Below are positions 34,038-42,540 of a DNA stretch of 64,000 nucleotides, in pieces. The notes under the pieces were generated by a model that did no database searches, was not told the origin of the DNA, and saw only the letters and a list, made by a program, of their open reading frames with translations. Every line of letters starts with the position of its first letter. The stretch's first letter is position 1. The position numbers and the translations under genes are program-made. The stretch lies in contig JANRIX010000011.1 of NCBI GenBank assembly GCA_033764435.1, positions 24,388-88,387 of the forward strand. Direction: 5' to 3'. This stretch comes from JAEUMY01 sp033764435 (GTDB lineage: Bacteria > Pseudomonadota > Gammaproteobacteria > Burkholderiales > Usitatibacteraceae).

Positions 34038-34474
34038 ATGATCAAGCTGAAAACCGGAAGAAACTGATTGCCTTGCTCGATGCGGCCAGCGATGCCGTCA
34101 TGGAGACGAGCGACCAGGACATCCTGGCCGAAGCGAAGCTCAGACATGAGAATCCCGCCGCCCGTGCCGCGCATCTCAGGAAGGCGATCTCTGCGAGTAT
34201 CGCCAACGCCAAGCGCCAAAGACTGGCGAGCGCCCGTGCCGCAATTGACGGTGCCAGAGAGGATGCCTCAGGCATCGGCAGCTATGCAATTCAGCGTATG
34301 CGGTCCATCACCCAGATGCAAGAGCGAATTGCCGAGCTCCTTAAACAATTTCCCCCGCAGGATTCGCGGTTGACGCTTGCGTTTCGGAACGGCGAGGAAA
34401 TGACTCAGGAAGACACCGCCAGCCTCCTGGAGGACCTGGAGGCGCTGGCGCGAATGAAGAGCAAGGGAAGCTAG
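34034..34474 (+). CDS. Hypothetical helical protein of the sigma/ImmA operon
   Basis: A 146-residue, almost entirely helical protein (MNDQAENRKKLIALLDAASD ... RMRSITQMQERIAELLKQFP ... LLEDLEALARMKSKGS), with Ala- and Arg-rich stretches compatible with coiled coil. No family recognised. ATG overlaps the sigma-like stop (ATGA) and its own stop abuts the next gene's GTG, so the four genes are tightly coupled. It could be an anti-sigma or antitoxin-type partner that the adjacent ImmA-like protease cleaves; that is inference from position. Confidence 0.6.
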   Translation: MNDQAENRKKLIALLDAASDAVMETSDQDILAEAKLRHENPAARAAHLRKAISASIANAKRQRLASARAAIDGAREDASGIGSYAIQRMRSITQMQERIAELLKQFPPQDSRLTLAFRNGEEMTQEDTASLLEDLEALARMKSKGS

Positions 34475-35272
34475 GTGTCTGCACCATCCTTTGCGGAACG
34501 CCTTCTGCAGGACTATGGCGTGGACAGGCCTGAGGACATTGATCTCGAAGCCATCGCCTACGACAAGGGCGCGCTCGTGAAATACCGCCCGTTAAACGGT
34601 TGCGAGGCGCGGATTGTGGGTCTGGGAGATAGCGCCATCATCACCATTGATCCCGAGGCAATCAAGGAAAGAAAGCGCTTCTCGCTGGCCCACGAAATCG
34701 GTCATTGGATGCAGGACCGTGGCACTCAGGCCCATGCATGCAAAAAGTCCGATATCGGACCCCAACGATCAGCTGGCAATACTCGCGAATCAGAGGCAAA
34801 TCGATTTGCGAGCCAGCTGCTAATGCCGGACTATCTGTTCAAACCGCTCTGCGCCAAAAAGCCACTTACCTTCGTCACGGCTGCCGAGTTGGCCAAGCGG
34901 TTCCGGACGAGTCTTACGGCTACCGCGATAAAACTGGTGCAGACCGGCAACTCCCCCGGCATGGTGGTTTGTTACAGGAACCGAAAGTTTGACTGGATGA
35001 CGCCGGGGCCTGATGTTCCCAAAGCGCTTCAGCGCACTTGGCCAATGCTGGACGAACATACGCAAGCCCACGAACTTTTCGCCGGGATCCTGTCAGGCGA
35101 CGCTACCCGCCCGCAACTGATCGATGCGGATTGCTGGATCGATGAAGACAACGCGGCTGACTACACACTGACGGAACACGCCATCATGGTGGCAGCTGAC
35201 ACGGTCGTGACACTCTTGTGGTGGCATGACGAATCGCAGATTCGGGATTGTGATGACCGGCACACGTCGTGA
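34475..35272 (+). CDS. ImmA/IrrE-type zinc metalloprotease
   Basis: A 265-residue protein. RFSLAHEIGHWMQDR carries the HExxH zinc motif (about residues 72-76), and ESEANRFASQLLMPDYLF supplies the downstream Glu and the family's N-x-F-A-x-x-L-L-M-P hallmark. In ICEBs1 and Deinococcus such proteases cut a repressor on a stress signal. It lacks the HTH found in fused versions, so its target is probably a neighbour, the sigma-like or the helical protein. The start is GTG immediately after the previous stop. Confidence 0.88.
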   Translation: MSAPSFAERLLQDYGVDRPEDIDLEAIAYDKGALVKYRPLNGCEARIVGLGDSAIITIDPEAIKERKRFSLAHEIGHWMQDRGTQAHACKKSDIGPQRSAGNTRESEANRFASQLLMPDYLFKPLCAKKPLTFVTAAELAKRFRTSLTATAIKLVQTGNSPGMVVCYRNRKFDWMTPGPDVPKALQRTWPMLDEHTQAHELFAGILSGDATRPQLIDADCWIDEDNAADYTLTEHAIMVAADTVVTLLWWHDESQIRDCDDRHTS

Positions 35273-35273
35273 C

Positions 35274-35852
35274 ATGTCCAGTTTGGCGCAGAAGGAGGAC
35301 CCGCCGATTGGACCAATCGGCGATCCCTCGGCTGAATCAGTGCTTGTCCCTGTCTCGATTGTAAAAACGCCCGGCAACTGCACGCCTGAAGAACGGGAAG
35401 CGTTCCGTCGGTTGCTGCTTAAGGGGGGCGAAGTCATCCCCCGAGGCCTCGCTAGTCGAATCGAGCGTGCCCATCAGCTCTCATTCGTCTACATGGGAAC
35501 TTCGCTGGCAGCGACAGGTGCCGTCAAGGCGCCCGATCCTGACTACCGGGCGGATGCCTTTCATGATGCGGCGACCAAAGCCGATCCCAAGACCTATCCC
35601 GTGGAACTCGGCTGGGTCTACGTGGACGACGCATACCGGGGGCGCAAGCTCTCCCGGTCTGTGGTCAATGCGCTGCTGCCATTCTTCGGGACGCATAGCT
35701 GCTATGCCACCTCCAAGGTGCCCCGCATCTGGATGCACTCGACACTCAAGCGATTCGGGTTCGCTCAATCAGGAAAGCCATTCGCATCCAAGCTGGCGAA
35801 TGAAAATCTTCTCTTGTTCCTGCGAGAAGGTCAGACCGACGGAGAGAAATAG
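35274..35852 (+). CDS. GNAT family N-acetyltransferase
   Basis: About 192 residues. The C-terminal half looks like a GNAT: VELGWVYVDDAYRGRKLSRSVVNALLPF is the acetyl-CoA site (Y-R-G-R-K-L-S replacing R/Q-x-x-G-x-G/A), and MHSTLKRFGFAQSGKPF is the final strand-helix. Start choices are ATG at 35226, 35253 or 35274; the last lies just past the ImmA stop. It closes the four-gene operon and runs into the convergent SEC-C gene with a 22-nt overlap. The substrate is unknown; tRNA- or protein-modifying toxins of this fold are one possibility. Confidence 0.65.
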   Translation: MSSLAQKEDPPIGPIGDPSAESVLVPVSIVKTPGNCTPEEREAFRRLLLKGGEVIPRGLASRIERAHQLSFVYMGTSLAATGAVKAPDPDYRADAFHDAATKADPKTYPVELGWVYVDDAYRGRKLSRSVVNALLPFFGTHSCYATSKVPRIWMHSTLKRFGFAQSGKPFASKLANENLLLFLREGQTDGEK

Positions 35853-36583
35853 CCGTTCGTCCTGAGTACCTCCAGCGCCGATTCCAGTTGGGGCCGGTGG
35901 CAAACCCGGTAGGCCTTTCCTGACCGACATAGACACGGATCATCAATCCCGCGCCTGGCAAGCGCCATGTATTCAATTCCCGAGATCATGGATATCAGAA
36001 ATTCGTACACCTCCTTCTCGGAGGAACTCAACTCGAATTCCTGCATGTAAGCGCGCTGGCCCACATTCAACAACGCAAATTTTGCGGAATGAGCACGAAT
36101 GAAGTCGTCCACAACCGGACTGCCGCTGAGGTTGATCCGGATGTTGTCGACAGTTGCCCCGGTGTACACGATTTTCTCATCGGGCAGGAACAGAATGCGG
36201 GAGATGAAGAGCGGCCTTGGCACGATGTCCGTCAACTGCCCATCGGGAGACTTCCAAACCGCGTGCAGCTCCGCCTCGGCAATCAGATTTCCCTTCCAGA
36301 TATGCCAGCCAAGCACCCGCTCGCCGCCGTCTCGCCGGACTTTCTCCTCCACCGATGCGAAACACTCGTCCTTTCTGGCGAATCGCTCGGTGTGCACGAG
36401 CAGGTCGAGGACCGTGCCACCCGGCACAATGCGCTCAACCATGGCGCGGACAGGCCCATCCAGTGTCTCAGGTGTCATATGTAATCCCAAGCTCTTAGCA
36501 ATGAAAGCCAGGCACAGACTGAAGCTCCATCTTCCTAGACGCCACAATGTATTGAACAAGCGGAATTCTCGAACATAGGTCAT
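35831..36583 (-). CDS. SEC-C motif protein
   Basis: A 250-residue protein whose C-terminal region has DDPCLCRSGKAYRVCH, a SEC-C zinc motif. The rest (VLDLLVHTERFARKDECF, GWHIWKGNLIAEAELHAVW) matches no family I know. The first 35 residues (MTYVREFRLFNTLWRLGRWSFSLCLAFIA) could be a membrane segment, or the true start may be MTPETLDGP further in. It overlaps the HNH gene by 4 nt (ATGA). SEC-C motifs often sit on nucleic-acid-related or secretion-related proteins. Confidence 0.65.
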   Translation of the reverse strand: MTYVREFRLFNTLWRLGRWSFSLCLAFIAKSLGLHMTPETLDGPVRAMVERIVPGGTVLDLLVHTERFARKDECFASVEEKVRRDGGERVLGWHIWKGNLIAEAELHAVWKSPDGQLTDIVPRPLFISRILFLPDEKIVYTGATVDNIRINLSGSPVVDDFIRAHSAKFALLNVGQRAYMQEFELSSSEKEVYEFLISMISGIEYMALARRGIDDPCLCRSGKAYRVCHRPQLESALEVLRTNGYFSPSV

Positions 36584-37131
36584 CGCCTGCGCTCGGGCGG
36601 TCCCGACACGATGGGCGTTGGAAACAGCTGGCGCAAGACCGATTCGTCAAACAGAAGCTCTCGCCGGGGAAGAGTCAGCCGGCTCTGCTTGCGTGCGCGC
36701 TGAAAGGCTTCCGGCTCATGGCCGTGCTTGGCGACATAGAGTTGTCTGGCAAAGCTCTTGTGCGGGTCGTTCAGGCGATCCAGCCATGCGGTAAACATTC
36801 GACGCCCCTTGGCCATGTTGCAAGCATCGCAGACATAAACCGCATTGCGGATGGACTCCTCACCGCCCAAGGAGAGCGGATCCATGTGATCGATCTGGGC
36901 ACGGCCGATAAAAGACGGCTGGCTCCCCTCCGCTGGCAGATAGAACGGCCCCAGTGCGCCGCCACAATAGGGACAGGATGAACGCTCCGCGTAAAGCGTG
37001 TGTGCAAACTCGTATGGGACTGCATAGTGACGCCACCAGACGCCAAAGATGATTTCCATTTTGCGCGCCTTAGCCTGCTCATCCAAGAGACGAGCTGCCA
37101 GGTCATCAGGCGTGAGCGGTTGCAAGACCAT
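36580..37131 (-). CDS. HNH endonuclease
   Basis: A 183-residue HNH nuclease with zinc cysteines SCPYCGGALG, the catalytic DHMDPLSLGGEESIRNAVYVCDACNMAKG (D-H, N and C-x-x-C-N-x-x-K elements), and a helical C-terminal tail. HNH nucleases of this style cut double-stranded DNA. It is the middle gene of a three-gene minus-strand operon, 29 bp after the HEPN-like gene and overlapping the SEC-C gene. No intron or intein context is seen, so a defence or restriction role is more likely than homing. Confidence 0.82.
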   Translation of the reverse strand: MVLQPLTPDDLAARLLDEQAKARKMEIIFGVWWRHYAVPYEFAHTLYAERSSCPYCGGALGPFYLPAEGSQPSFIGRAQIDHMDPLSLGGEESIRNAVYVCDACNMAKGRRMFTAWLDRLNDPHKSFARQLYVAKHGHEPEAFQRARKQSRLTLPRRELLFDESVLRQLFPTPIVSGPPERRR

Positions 37132-37160
37132 CGTCGATTCGGCGGGAAGTCCGACGTTGA

Positions 37161-37811
37161 TCAGCTCGCAGGCACTTCCGCCACGTCCTCATCGTCGCCG
37201 GTGGTCATTGTCTCGGGATCGATTGGACCCCCAAGCACTCTTTTCCGGCCATCCCCATTGCTGACGCTCCACTCGCAAATATTCAGCTCCGAGGCATGCC
37301 AGAACGCCGGGGGAATTGCCTCCAGCAGACCCGCGATAAGTGAAGGGTCGACCTTGCCCCATAGCTCAATCCACTGGGGCCAGTTCGAGACATCGTCGTG
37401 CGCGCAGACCTTGCCGCGAATCACCCGAAGGTCGTCGCCTACGGCCTTCTTGGCATCGGAATACGCCGTCCACAGATGACGGGCCTTTGTCTTTTCCTGT
37501 ATGGAAATACCTCTGTACAGGGGCGGCACCGGCGGCTCATAGACCTCGGCGGTCATGACGGCTTGCTGGAGGCCGTCCATGGCAGCCATCATGGACACCA
37601 GTTCCACCATCACATGCTTCAGCAGCAGCTTCCTTTCGTAGTCGTCGTTGCAGCGATCCCGCAAGGCCAGTAGCGTGGAAATGTCTTTTAGAAGGTGGCG
37701 ACCGCTCACCAGCAGGGACGCAGGATCATTGCCAGGAAACCAGACACCGTCGATCTGGCTTTGCAGTGGGTCGAAGGTGGGAAAGGACGGCTTCTGCGCA
37801 GTTTTGTTCAT
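37161..37811 (-). CDS. Unknown helical protein with a possible HEPN-type motif
   Basis: A 216-residue protein from ATG at 37811, which has CAGGA upstream. It is mainly helical (LLVSGRHLLKDISTLLALRDRCNDDYERKLLLKHVMVELVSMMAAMDGLQQAVM). DLRVIRGKVCAHDD contains an R-x5-H arrangement like the R-x4-6-H ribonuclease motif of HEPN proteins. The C-terminal tail is acidic (TMTTGDDEDVAEVP). The longer open frame upstream, to 38282, is not supported. It heads the operon with the HNH and SEC-C genes. Confidence 0.6.
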   Translation of the reverse strand: MNKTAQKPSFPTFDPLQSQIDGVWFPGNDPASLLVSGRHLLKDISTLLALRDRCNDDYERKLLLKHVMVELVSMMAAMDGLQQAVMTAEVYEPPVPPLYRGISIQEKTKARHLWTAYSDAKKAVGDDLRVIRGKVCAHDDVSNWPQWIELWGKVDPSLIAGLLEAIPPAFWHASELNICEWSVSNGDGRKRVLGGPIDPETMTTGDDEDVAEVPAS

Positions 37812-38036
37812 CGGTATTCCTGGAGATTTCCTGCGGAAAGATACTTCGTCATCAGCTTTGCATAAAACTGAATGGGTTTGGCCGCCTGAGCGCCTTGTCG
37901 ACCAGCCGCAGAGCATCTCATTGAGGCCGGATAACTGGCGGAATTCTGTCGATTGGTCGCTATTCGAAAATTGACTGGCATAGACCTGCCAAAAACTCCA
38001 GGTCCGCTTCCTGCTCGCCAATCCCGATCGATGCCG

Positions 38037-38235
38037 GATCAGCGAGAATTGGCACAGCAGAATAAGCGAAGTTTTCCACGACCGAATAAGCGAAACCTTC
38101 TCCAAGCATTGAGGCCTTTTTTGCCGACATTGGGACCGAATGGCGGGAGATTCGATATCGTGTTGGTTCGTACAACAGGCTTCCCGGCAGACTTTCTGTC
38201 GAATAAGCGAAACTCTCTCCATCCCAATAGGCGAA
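38037..38235. repeat. Paired 11-bp direct repeats at 24-bp spacing
   Basis: GAATAAGCGAA occurs at 38060-38070, 38084-38094 and 38201-38211, with CAATAGGCGAA at 38225-38235 and a looser GATCAGCGAGA at 38037-38047. Both pairs are exactly 24 bp apart (11-bp repeat plus 13-bp gap). They lie in the 550-bp non-coding gap (37812-38361) between the divergent HEPN-like and phosphatase genes, which otherwise shows no gene. Confidence 0.75.
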
Positions 38236-38361
38236 CCATCCGTGACGAAACCGAACACCAGTTTGGGGACATGTCTACGCAATGGACCGCCAGAAAATAG
38301 TTATTCTGGGAAATGCAGTGAACAGGAGACTAACTTGCGAACCGACCTAGATTGAACTGGA

Positions 38362-39021
38362 TTGCAAAATGGCCCGCCTGACAAACCAAGCCTGACAACT
38401 AAGCTCCTGCGCCACGGCCAGTCCTTGGCCAATACGGGTGAGATGTTGCCCCATCAGACTGGTGACGCCCGGATCGGTCTCTCAGACTTGGGACGACAAC
38501 AGGCGCGCGCTGCAGGACAAGAGGTTGGCGCGGGCTACCTCTCTCAAGCTCAACTCTACTGTTCGCCATACCAGCGGACACGAGACACGATGCGAGAGAT
38601 GTTGCGCGGCGCCGGCCTCCCTGACACCAACAGGGTCTATGAGGATCCCCGACTCAGAGAGGTCGAGCGAAGTTATTCCGATGAGGCGTCCCAGCATGAG
38701 TTCAGAAAAGTTCACGGCTGGTTCTACTACCGCCACGCCGGCGGCGAGAGTCCTGCGGACTGCTTCGACAGAACGTCTGCCTTTCTGGAAAGCTTGATGC
38801 GATCAGCGGCGCGAAACGGCACGAACAAGTTCCTGATCGTGACGCATGGCATGACCATTCGCTGCTTTGTCATGCGCTTTCTGCATCTCACTGTCGAGCA
38901 ATTTGAGTCCATGGCGAATCCGGAAAACTGCGACATCGTGACAATTAGTCCCCACAGTGAAATCATCTCGCCGGTGTTCGAGACAGCTCGATGGGCGGTT
39001 TCAGGGCTAGAGCTGAGGTAG
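38362..39021 (+). CDS. Histidine phosphatase family protein
   Basis: A 219-residue phosphoglycerate-mutase-like enzyme. The phosphohistidine motif LLRHGQSLANTGEM lies near the N-terminus, SPYQRTRDTMREML carries the binding Arg, the acid region is REVERSYSDEA, and FLIVTHGMTIRCF holds the second His. The start is uncertain: TTG at 38362 is the only usual codon before the motif. The substrate cannot be predicted. It lies in the defence/metal section of the transposon with a small unknown gene just after it. Confidence 0.75.
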   Translation: MQNGPPDKPSLTTKLLRHGQSLANTGEMLPHQTGDARIGLSDLGRQQARAAGQEVGAGYLSQAQLYCSPYQRTRDTMREMLRGAGLPDTNRVYEDPRLREVERSYSDEASQHEFRKVHGWFYYRHAGGESPADCFDRTSAFLESLMRSAARNGTNKFLIVTHGMTIRCFVMRFLHLTVEQFESMANPENCDIVTISPHSEIISPVFETARWAVSGLELR

Positions 39022-39029
39022 TCACGTCA

Positions 39030-39371
39030 ATGGATTGCAGTCAAGGCGCAGACCGGAACGTCGAACTGCTTCGGGACGCACTCGATCACATCACTCGCGT
39101 GGCCGGATCGGCGCGTCAGCCGGCCCGACGCCTCAACTGGCTGGCCGCCCGCGCCCGAATGGCACTGCGCGGCATTGCCTGGACCAAAGACTATCTTCCA
39201 TGGCCCAAAGGTGAAAGGAATGAACGGGTCCGCGAGCTGAACCTGGCTCTTCGAACCATCGTTGAGGCCTATGAGCTCGGCGACGACGAGGCCTTGGAGA
39301 ATGCAATCGACAAGGCGAAAAACGATTTTTCCAACCTTGTTCCCCAAGGAATCAACAGACGCCTGACGTAG
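39030..39371 (+). CDS. Hypothetical protein after the phosphatase
   Basis: A 113-residue helical protein (MDCSQGADRNVELLRDALDHITR ... VRELNLALRTIVEAYELGDDEALENAIDKA). GAGGT precedes the ATG at 39030, 8 bp past the phosphatase stop, so the two are probably co-expressed. No family recognised. Confidence 0.6.
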   Translation: MDCSQGADRNVELLRDALDHITRVAGSARQPARRLNWLAARARMALRGIAWTKDYLPWPKGERNERVRELNLALRTIVEAYELGDDEALENAIDKAKNDFSNLVPQGINRRLT

Positions 39372-39392
39372 GCGCCAAGTGGTCGCGGCAAT

Positions 39393-39572
39393 TCATCTGC
39401 CCCGCGAACGCGGTCGCCGCCGCTTGGCCCTGAAAGAAGACTTTCGCCCCCGCCGCCTGGCGCCCCACATCAGGTACAGATAGTAGGCCAGCGCGATGAG
39501 CGCGAGAATGATCAGCGCCGTCGAAAAATAGCCCCCCAGCGCCTGCGGCACATCCAGATTCTTCGCGCCCAT
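39393..39572 (-). CDS. Small single-pass membrane protein
   Basis: A 59-residue protein: a short N-terminus, one strong membrane helix (STALIILALIALAYYLYLMWG) and a very basic tail (RRRGRKSSFRAKRRRPRSRGR). It follows the metal ATPase gene by 57 bp on the same strand. The ribosome site is weak. It could be a small regulator of the pump or an unrelated peptide. Confidence 0.5.
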   Translation of the reverse strand: MGAKNLDVPQALGGYFSTALIILALIALAYYLYLMWGARRRGRKSSFRAKRRRPRSRGR

Positions 39573-39629
39573 TCTCAGATGCTCTTCGAGGGTCAGGACA
39601 GCCCCTAGTCCCTGCTAGGCCGTCGGCTC

Positions 39630-41861
39630 CTAATCGTCCTGTCCGGTCTTGAGGAGCCTGAGGCCATTGACCACGACGAGCAGACTGGCGCCCATGTCCG
39701 CGAACACCGCCATCCACATCGTGGCACTTCCGAAGACGGCCAGGAGAAAGAACACGGCCTTCACGCCTAGGGCAAACGAAATGTTCTGCCAAAGCACCGT
39801 GTGCGTCTTCCGGGAGAGCCGGATAGTGGTCGGGATGCGTCTCAGGTTGTCATTCATGATGACAACGTCAGCGGTCTCGATGGCGGTATCGGTACCAGCC
39901 GCACCCATGGCGATCCCGATGTCCGCCTGGGCCAGTGCAGGTGCATCGTTGATGCCATCGCCGCTCATGCCAACCATGCCGTACTTCTTCTGAAGATCCT
40001 GAATGGCGGCCAGCTTGTGTTCGGGAAGCAGATTTCCTCTCGCCTCCGCGATACCTGCCTCGCGCGCAATACTCTGCGCTGTGGCCTGATTGTCACCCGT
40101 GAGCATGACGGACTTGATGCCCAGTGCGGTCAGCTCGGCGATGGCCTGCTTCGAGGTGGGCTTGATTGCATCGGCCACTGCAAAGGTGGCAAGTACGCCG
40201 CTGTCAGAAGCAAGCAGGGTCACCGTACGACCATTCTGCTCGTGGCTCGCGAGCAGCGATTCAATGTCCGGGCTGCACTGGCCCCGTTCCTCGACCAGGC
40301 GATGATTGCCCAGCACATACGTCGTACCACCGATTACCCCCTGTACGCCTCGCCCGGGCAAGGCAGCAAAGTTGTCGACCTCCCGCGCTTGTCCAGAAAG
40401 CCCCGTCGCGATGGCCTTCGACACCGGGTGATCGGATCGGCCAGCCAGGCTGAGCGCGATTTGTTCTGCCTGCGCGGCTTCTCCCGCAAGGACCTGGTGG
40501 GTGATGAGCTTGGGCTTGCCTTCGGTGATGGTGCCGGTCTTGTCCAGGGCAATCACCTTCAACTTGCGAGCGTTCTCCAGATAGGCACCACCCTTGATCA
40601 GGATGCCCTGTTTCGCTGCAGCGGCGAGCGCACTGACCACCGTGACCGGCGTGGAAATGACCAGGGCACACGGACAGGCGATGACCAGCAACACGAGCGC
40701 CTTGTAGATCGCCTGCATCCAGGTCCAATCCAATAGCCAAGGTGTCAGCAGCGCCACGCCCAAGGCCAGGACAAACACCAAAGGGGTATAGATCGCAGCG
40801 AACTTGTCCACGAAGCGCTGCGTCTCAGCCCGCGAGCCTTGTGCCTCTTCGACCGCATGGATGATCCGCGCCAGCGTCGAATTGGAGGCCGCGGCCGTCA
40901 CCTTGAACTCGAGCTCGCCAGCTTCATTGATGGTGCCGGCGAACACCTGGTCGCCGGGCGCTTTCTCAACAGGGATGCTTTCGCCGGTCACCGGTGCCCG
41001 GTTGATGGTGCTGTTGCCACGCACGACCACGCCGTCCAGGGACACGCGCTCGCCGGGTCGTATCCGCACGATGGCATCCAGTGCGACATCGCTGGCACGC
41101 GTCATCAGCCACGTGCCGTCCGGCTGTTTGACCGCGGCCTCTTCGGGTGCCAGCGCCATCAGCCCCTGGATCGCATTCCGGGCACGGTCCACGGATCGAG
41201 CCTCGATGAGTTCCGCAATCGCATAGAGCGCCATGACCATGGCGGCCTCGGGCCATTGGCCGATAATGAAGGCGCCAGTCACTGCAATCGACATCAGTGC
41301 GTTGATATTGAGCTTGCCCCGCCGGAGGGCCTGAAACCCCTTCAGGTAGGTTTCGAATCCCGCCAAGCCGATGGCCACAACTGCCAATACCAGGCCAATC
41401 ACTGTCGCGGTCTTGTTCCCGGAAAACAGAAACTCCATGGACTCTGCACCGATCGCAAAGACCAGCGCCATCGACAACCTGACCAACCCGGCACCGATGC
41501 CGTGTTCTGACTCAGCATTCGCGGTGGCTTCGGCTTGGGGTATTTCAACAGGTGAGAATCCTGCTTCCCGGATCGCAGCGAGGGCTACGGGCAAGGTGTC
41601 CTGTGGCGCCGTGATTCCAAGCGTGCGCGCACCCAACTGGAACGACAGCGACTTGATGCCTGGCACCGGCTCCAGCGCGCGCCGGATTTCGGCCTCTTCG
41701 GTGGCGCAGTCCATGCTTGAGATGCGGTACAGCGCAGTCCCTGGGGGCAATTGCTTGGGTGCTGACTGCTCGGCAGGCGCGGGAGCCTCGCAACTGTGGC
41801 AATGGTCCGAGGCGCAAGCGGATGCGGGCGTGGTCTTGTTGGGTTCGCTATTCATGGTCAT
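39630..41861 (-). CDS. cadA: Cd2+/Zn2+/Pb2+-exporting P1B-type ATPase
   Basis: A 743-residue heavy-metal ATPase. A His/Cys-rich leader (ASDHCHSCEA) is followed by a metal-binding domain with the CadA-type SMDCATEE in place of CxxC, six to eight membrane helices, the intramembrane CPCALVIST, phosphorylation site DKTGTITEGKP, and the hinge MVGMSGDGINDAPALAQADIGIAMG. It pumps divalent soft metals out of the cytoplasm. A MerR-type promoter (41882-41912) lies directly upstream. It sits beside a czc-type pump, as in combined cadmium/zinc resistance clusters. Confidence 0.93.
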   Translation of the reverse strand: MTMNSEPNKTTPASACASDHCHSCEAPAPAEQSAPKQLPPGTALYRISSMDCATEEAEIRRALEPVPGIKSLSFQLGARTLGITAPQDTLPVALAAIREAGFSPVEIPQAEATANAESEHGIGAGLVRLSMALVFAIGAESMEFLFSGNKTATVIGLVLAVVAIGLAGFETYLKGFQALRRGKLNINALMSIAVTGAFIIGQWPEAAMVMALYAIAELIEARSVDRARNAIQGLMALAPEEAAVKQPDGTWLMTRASDVALDAIVRIRPGERVSLDGVVVRGNSTINRAPVTGESIPVEKAPGDQVFAGTINEAGELEFKVTAAASNSTLARIIHAVEEAQGSRAETQRFVDKFAAIYTPLVFVLALGVALLTPWLLDWTWMQAIYKALVLLVIACPCALVISTPVTVVSALAAAAKQGILIKGGAYLENARKLKVIALDKTGTITEGKPKLITHQVLAGEAAQAEQIALSLAGRSDHPVSKAIATGLSGQAREVDNFAALPGRGVQGVIGGTTYVLGNHRLVEERGQCSPDIESLLASHEQNGRTVTLLASDSGVLATFAVADAIKPTSKQAIAELTALGIKSVMLTGDNQATAQSIAREAGIAEARGNLLPEHKLAAIQDLQKKYGMVGMSGDGINDAPALAQADIGIAMGAAGTDTAIETADVVIMNDNLRRIPTTIRLSRKTHTVLWQNISFALGVKAVFFLLAVFGSATMWMAVFADMGASLLVVVNGLRLLKTGQDD

Positions 41862-41881
41862 TTATCACTATCAGAACCAGC

Positions 41882-41912
41882 ATTCCAAACCCTGAAGTAA
41901 CTACAGGGTCAA
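41882..41912 (-). promoter_or_regulatory. MerR-family-type promoter of cadA
   Basis: On the minus strand: -35 TTGACC (41907-41912), a 19-bp spacer holding the dyad ACCCTGTAG/CTTCAGGGT (41889-41909), and -10 TGGAAT (41882-41887). The overlong spacer is the hallmark of MerR/CadR/ZntR activation. No regulator gene is adjacent. Confidence 0.85.
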
Positions 41913-41932
41913 GCAAACTGCCGCAAGGGCTT

Positions 41933-42466
41933 TTATCGAGTGGATCGTTGGTCGCGATTCGCCACCAGCGTACTCTTCTGCAGCAGCGCAACACCTGCCG
42001 CTTCGCTGATGCGTTCCAGGCCGAATGTGTCTTCCAATACTCCCCATCGGCTGGCTGTTTGAATGTAGTGCTTCCCTGATGTCGAGATCACCACGGGCAA
42101 GTCAGAAGGGCCGGATCGGTCCAGCACCCGGACGCTTGTCTCGCCGACCGGTCGGACGAGCCTAACGGCTGTTCCGGGCAACATTTCAAATACCGTTCCG
42201 CCCACATCCACCTTCACGCGACCCCAGCGGTCGCGTTCCTCGTTCCTGACGATCCAGATGTCCTGCATGTTGGACACGGGCATGGCTGCGCTGGCCTGAG
42301 CGGCTTCTGCCTTGCTGGGTACCGGGTCGCGCGTGCAGAGCTTGCTTCTGGCCGAGTAAACGCACCAGGTGCCGTCAGCCCTGAGCGGTTCGCGGGAAGC
42401 CGTGGCGCAACCGAGCGTCAACAGGATGGGTAACGATACTGCCAAGAGCAATGTGTTCTGTTTCAT
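41933..42466 (-). CDS. Putative lipoprotein of the metal-resistance operon
   Basis: A 177-residue protein with a lipobox (LLTLGC, Cys about 19), then CVYSARSKLC and a beta-rich C-terminal half (GRVKVDVGGTVFEMLPGTAVRLVRPVGETSVRVLDRSG). No family recognised. It lies between the cadA promoter and the small periplasmic genes of the czc operon and is probably the last gene of that transcript. Confidence 0.65.
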   Translation of the reverse strand: MKQNTLLLAVSLPILLTLGCATASREPLRADGTWCVYSARSKLCTRDPVPSKAEAAQASAAMPVSNMQDIWIVRNEERDRWGRVKVDVGGTVFEMLPGTAVRLVRPVGETSVRVLDRSGPSDLPVVISTSGKHYIQTASRWGVLEDTFGLERISEAAGVALLQKSTLVANRDQRSTR

Positions 42467-42540
42467 AGCGTGCTCCTTCTCATTTCACTGCGTACCGCGA
42501 AAACGACCGGGCGGCCGAAGCTGCCCGGTCGGACTTGCCA

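Noticed and set aside
35853..35870. CCGTTCGTCCTGAG text at the end of the SEC-C gene as another copy of the REP-like repeat
   Set aside because: Only about 14 bases match one arm, no second arm is present, and it is coding sequence for the SEC-C protein.
38037..38235. Spaced repeats considered as a CRISPR array
   Set aside because: Repeats are 11 bp and degenerate with 13-bp gaps, only two pairs, and no cas genes; CRISPR repeats and spacers are longer and regular.
37812..38282. Long N-terminal extension of the HEPN-like frame
   Set aside because: It covers the repeat-bearing non-coding gap; translation there is repetitive (SLIR-type) and unlike a protein, while ATG 37811 has a ribosome site.
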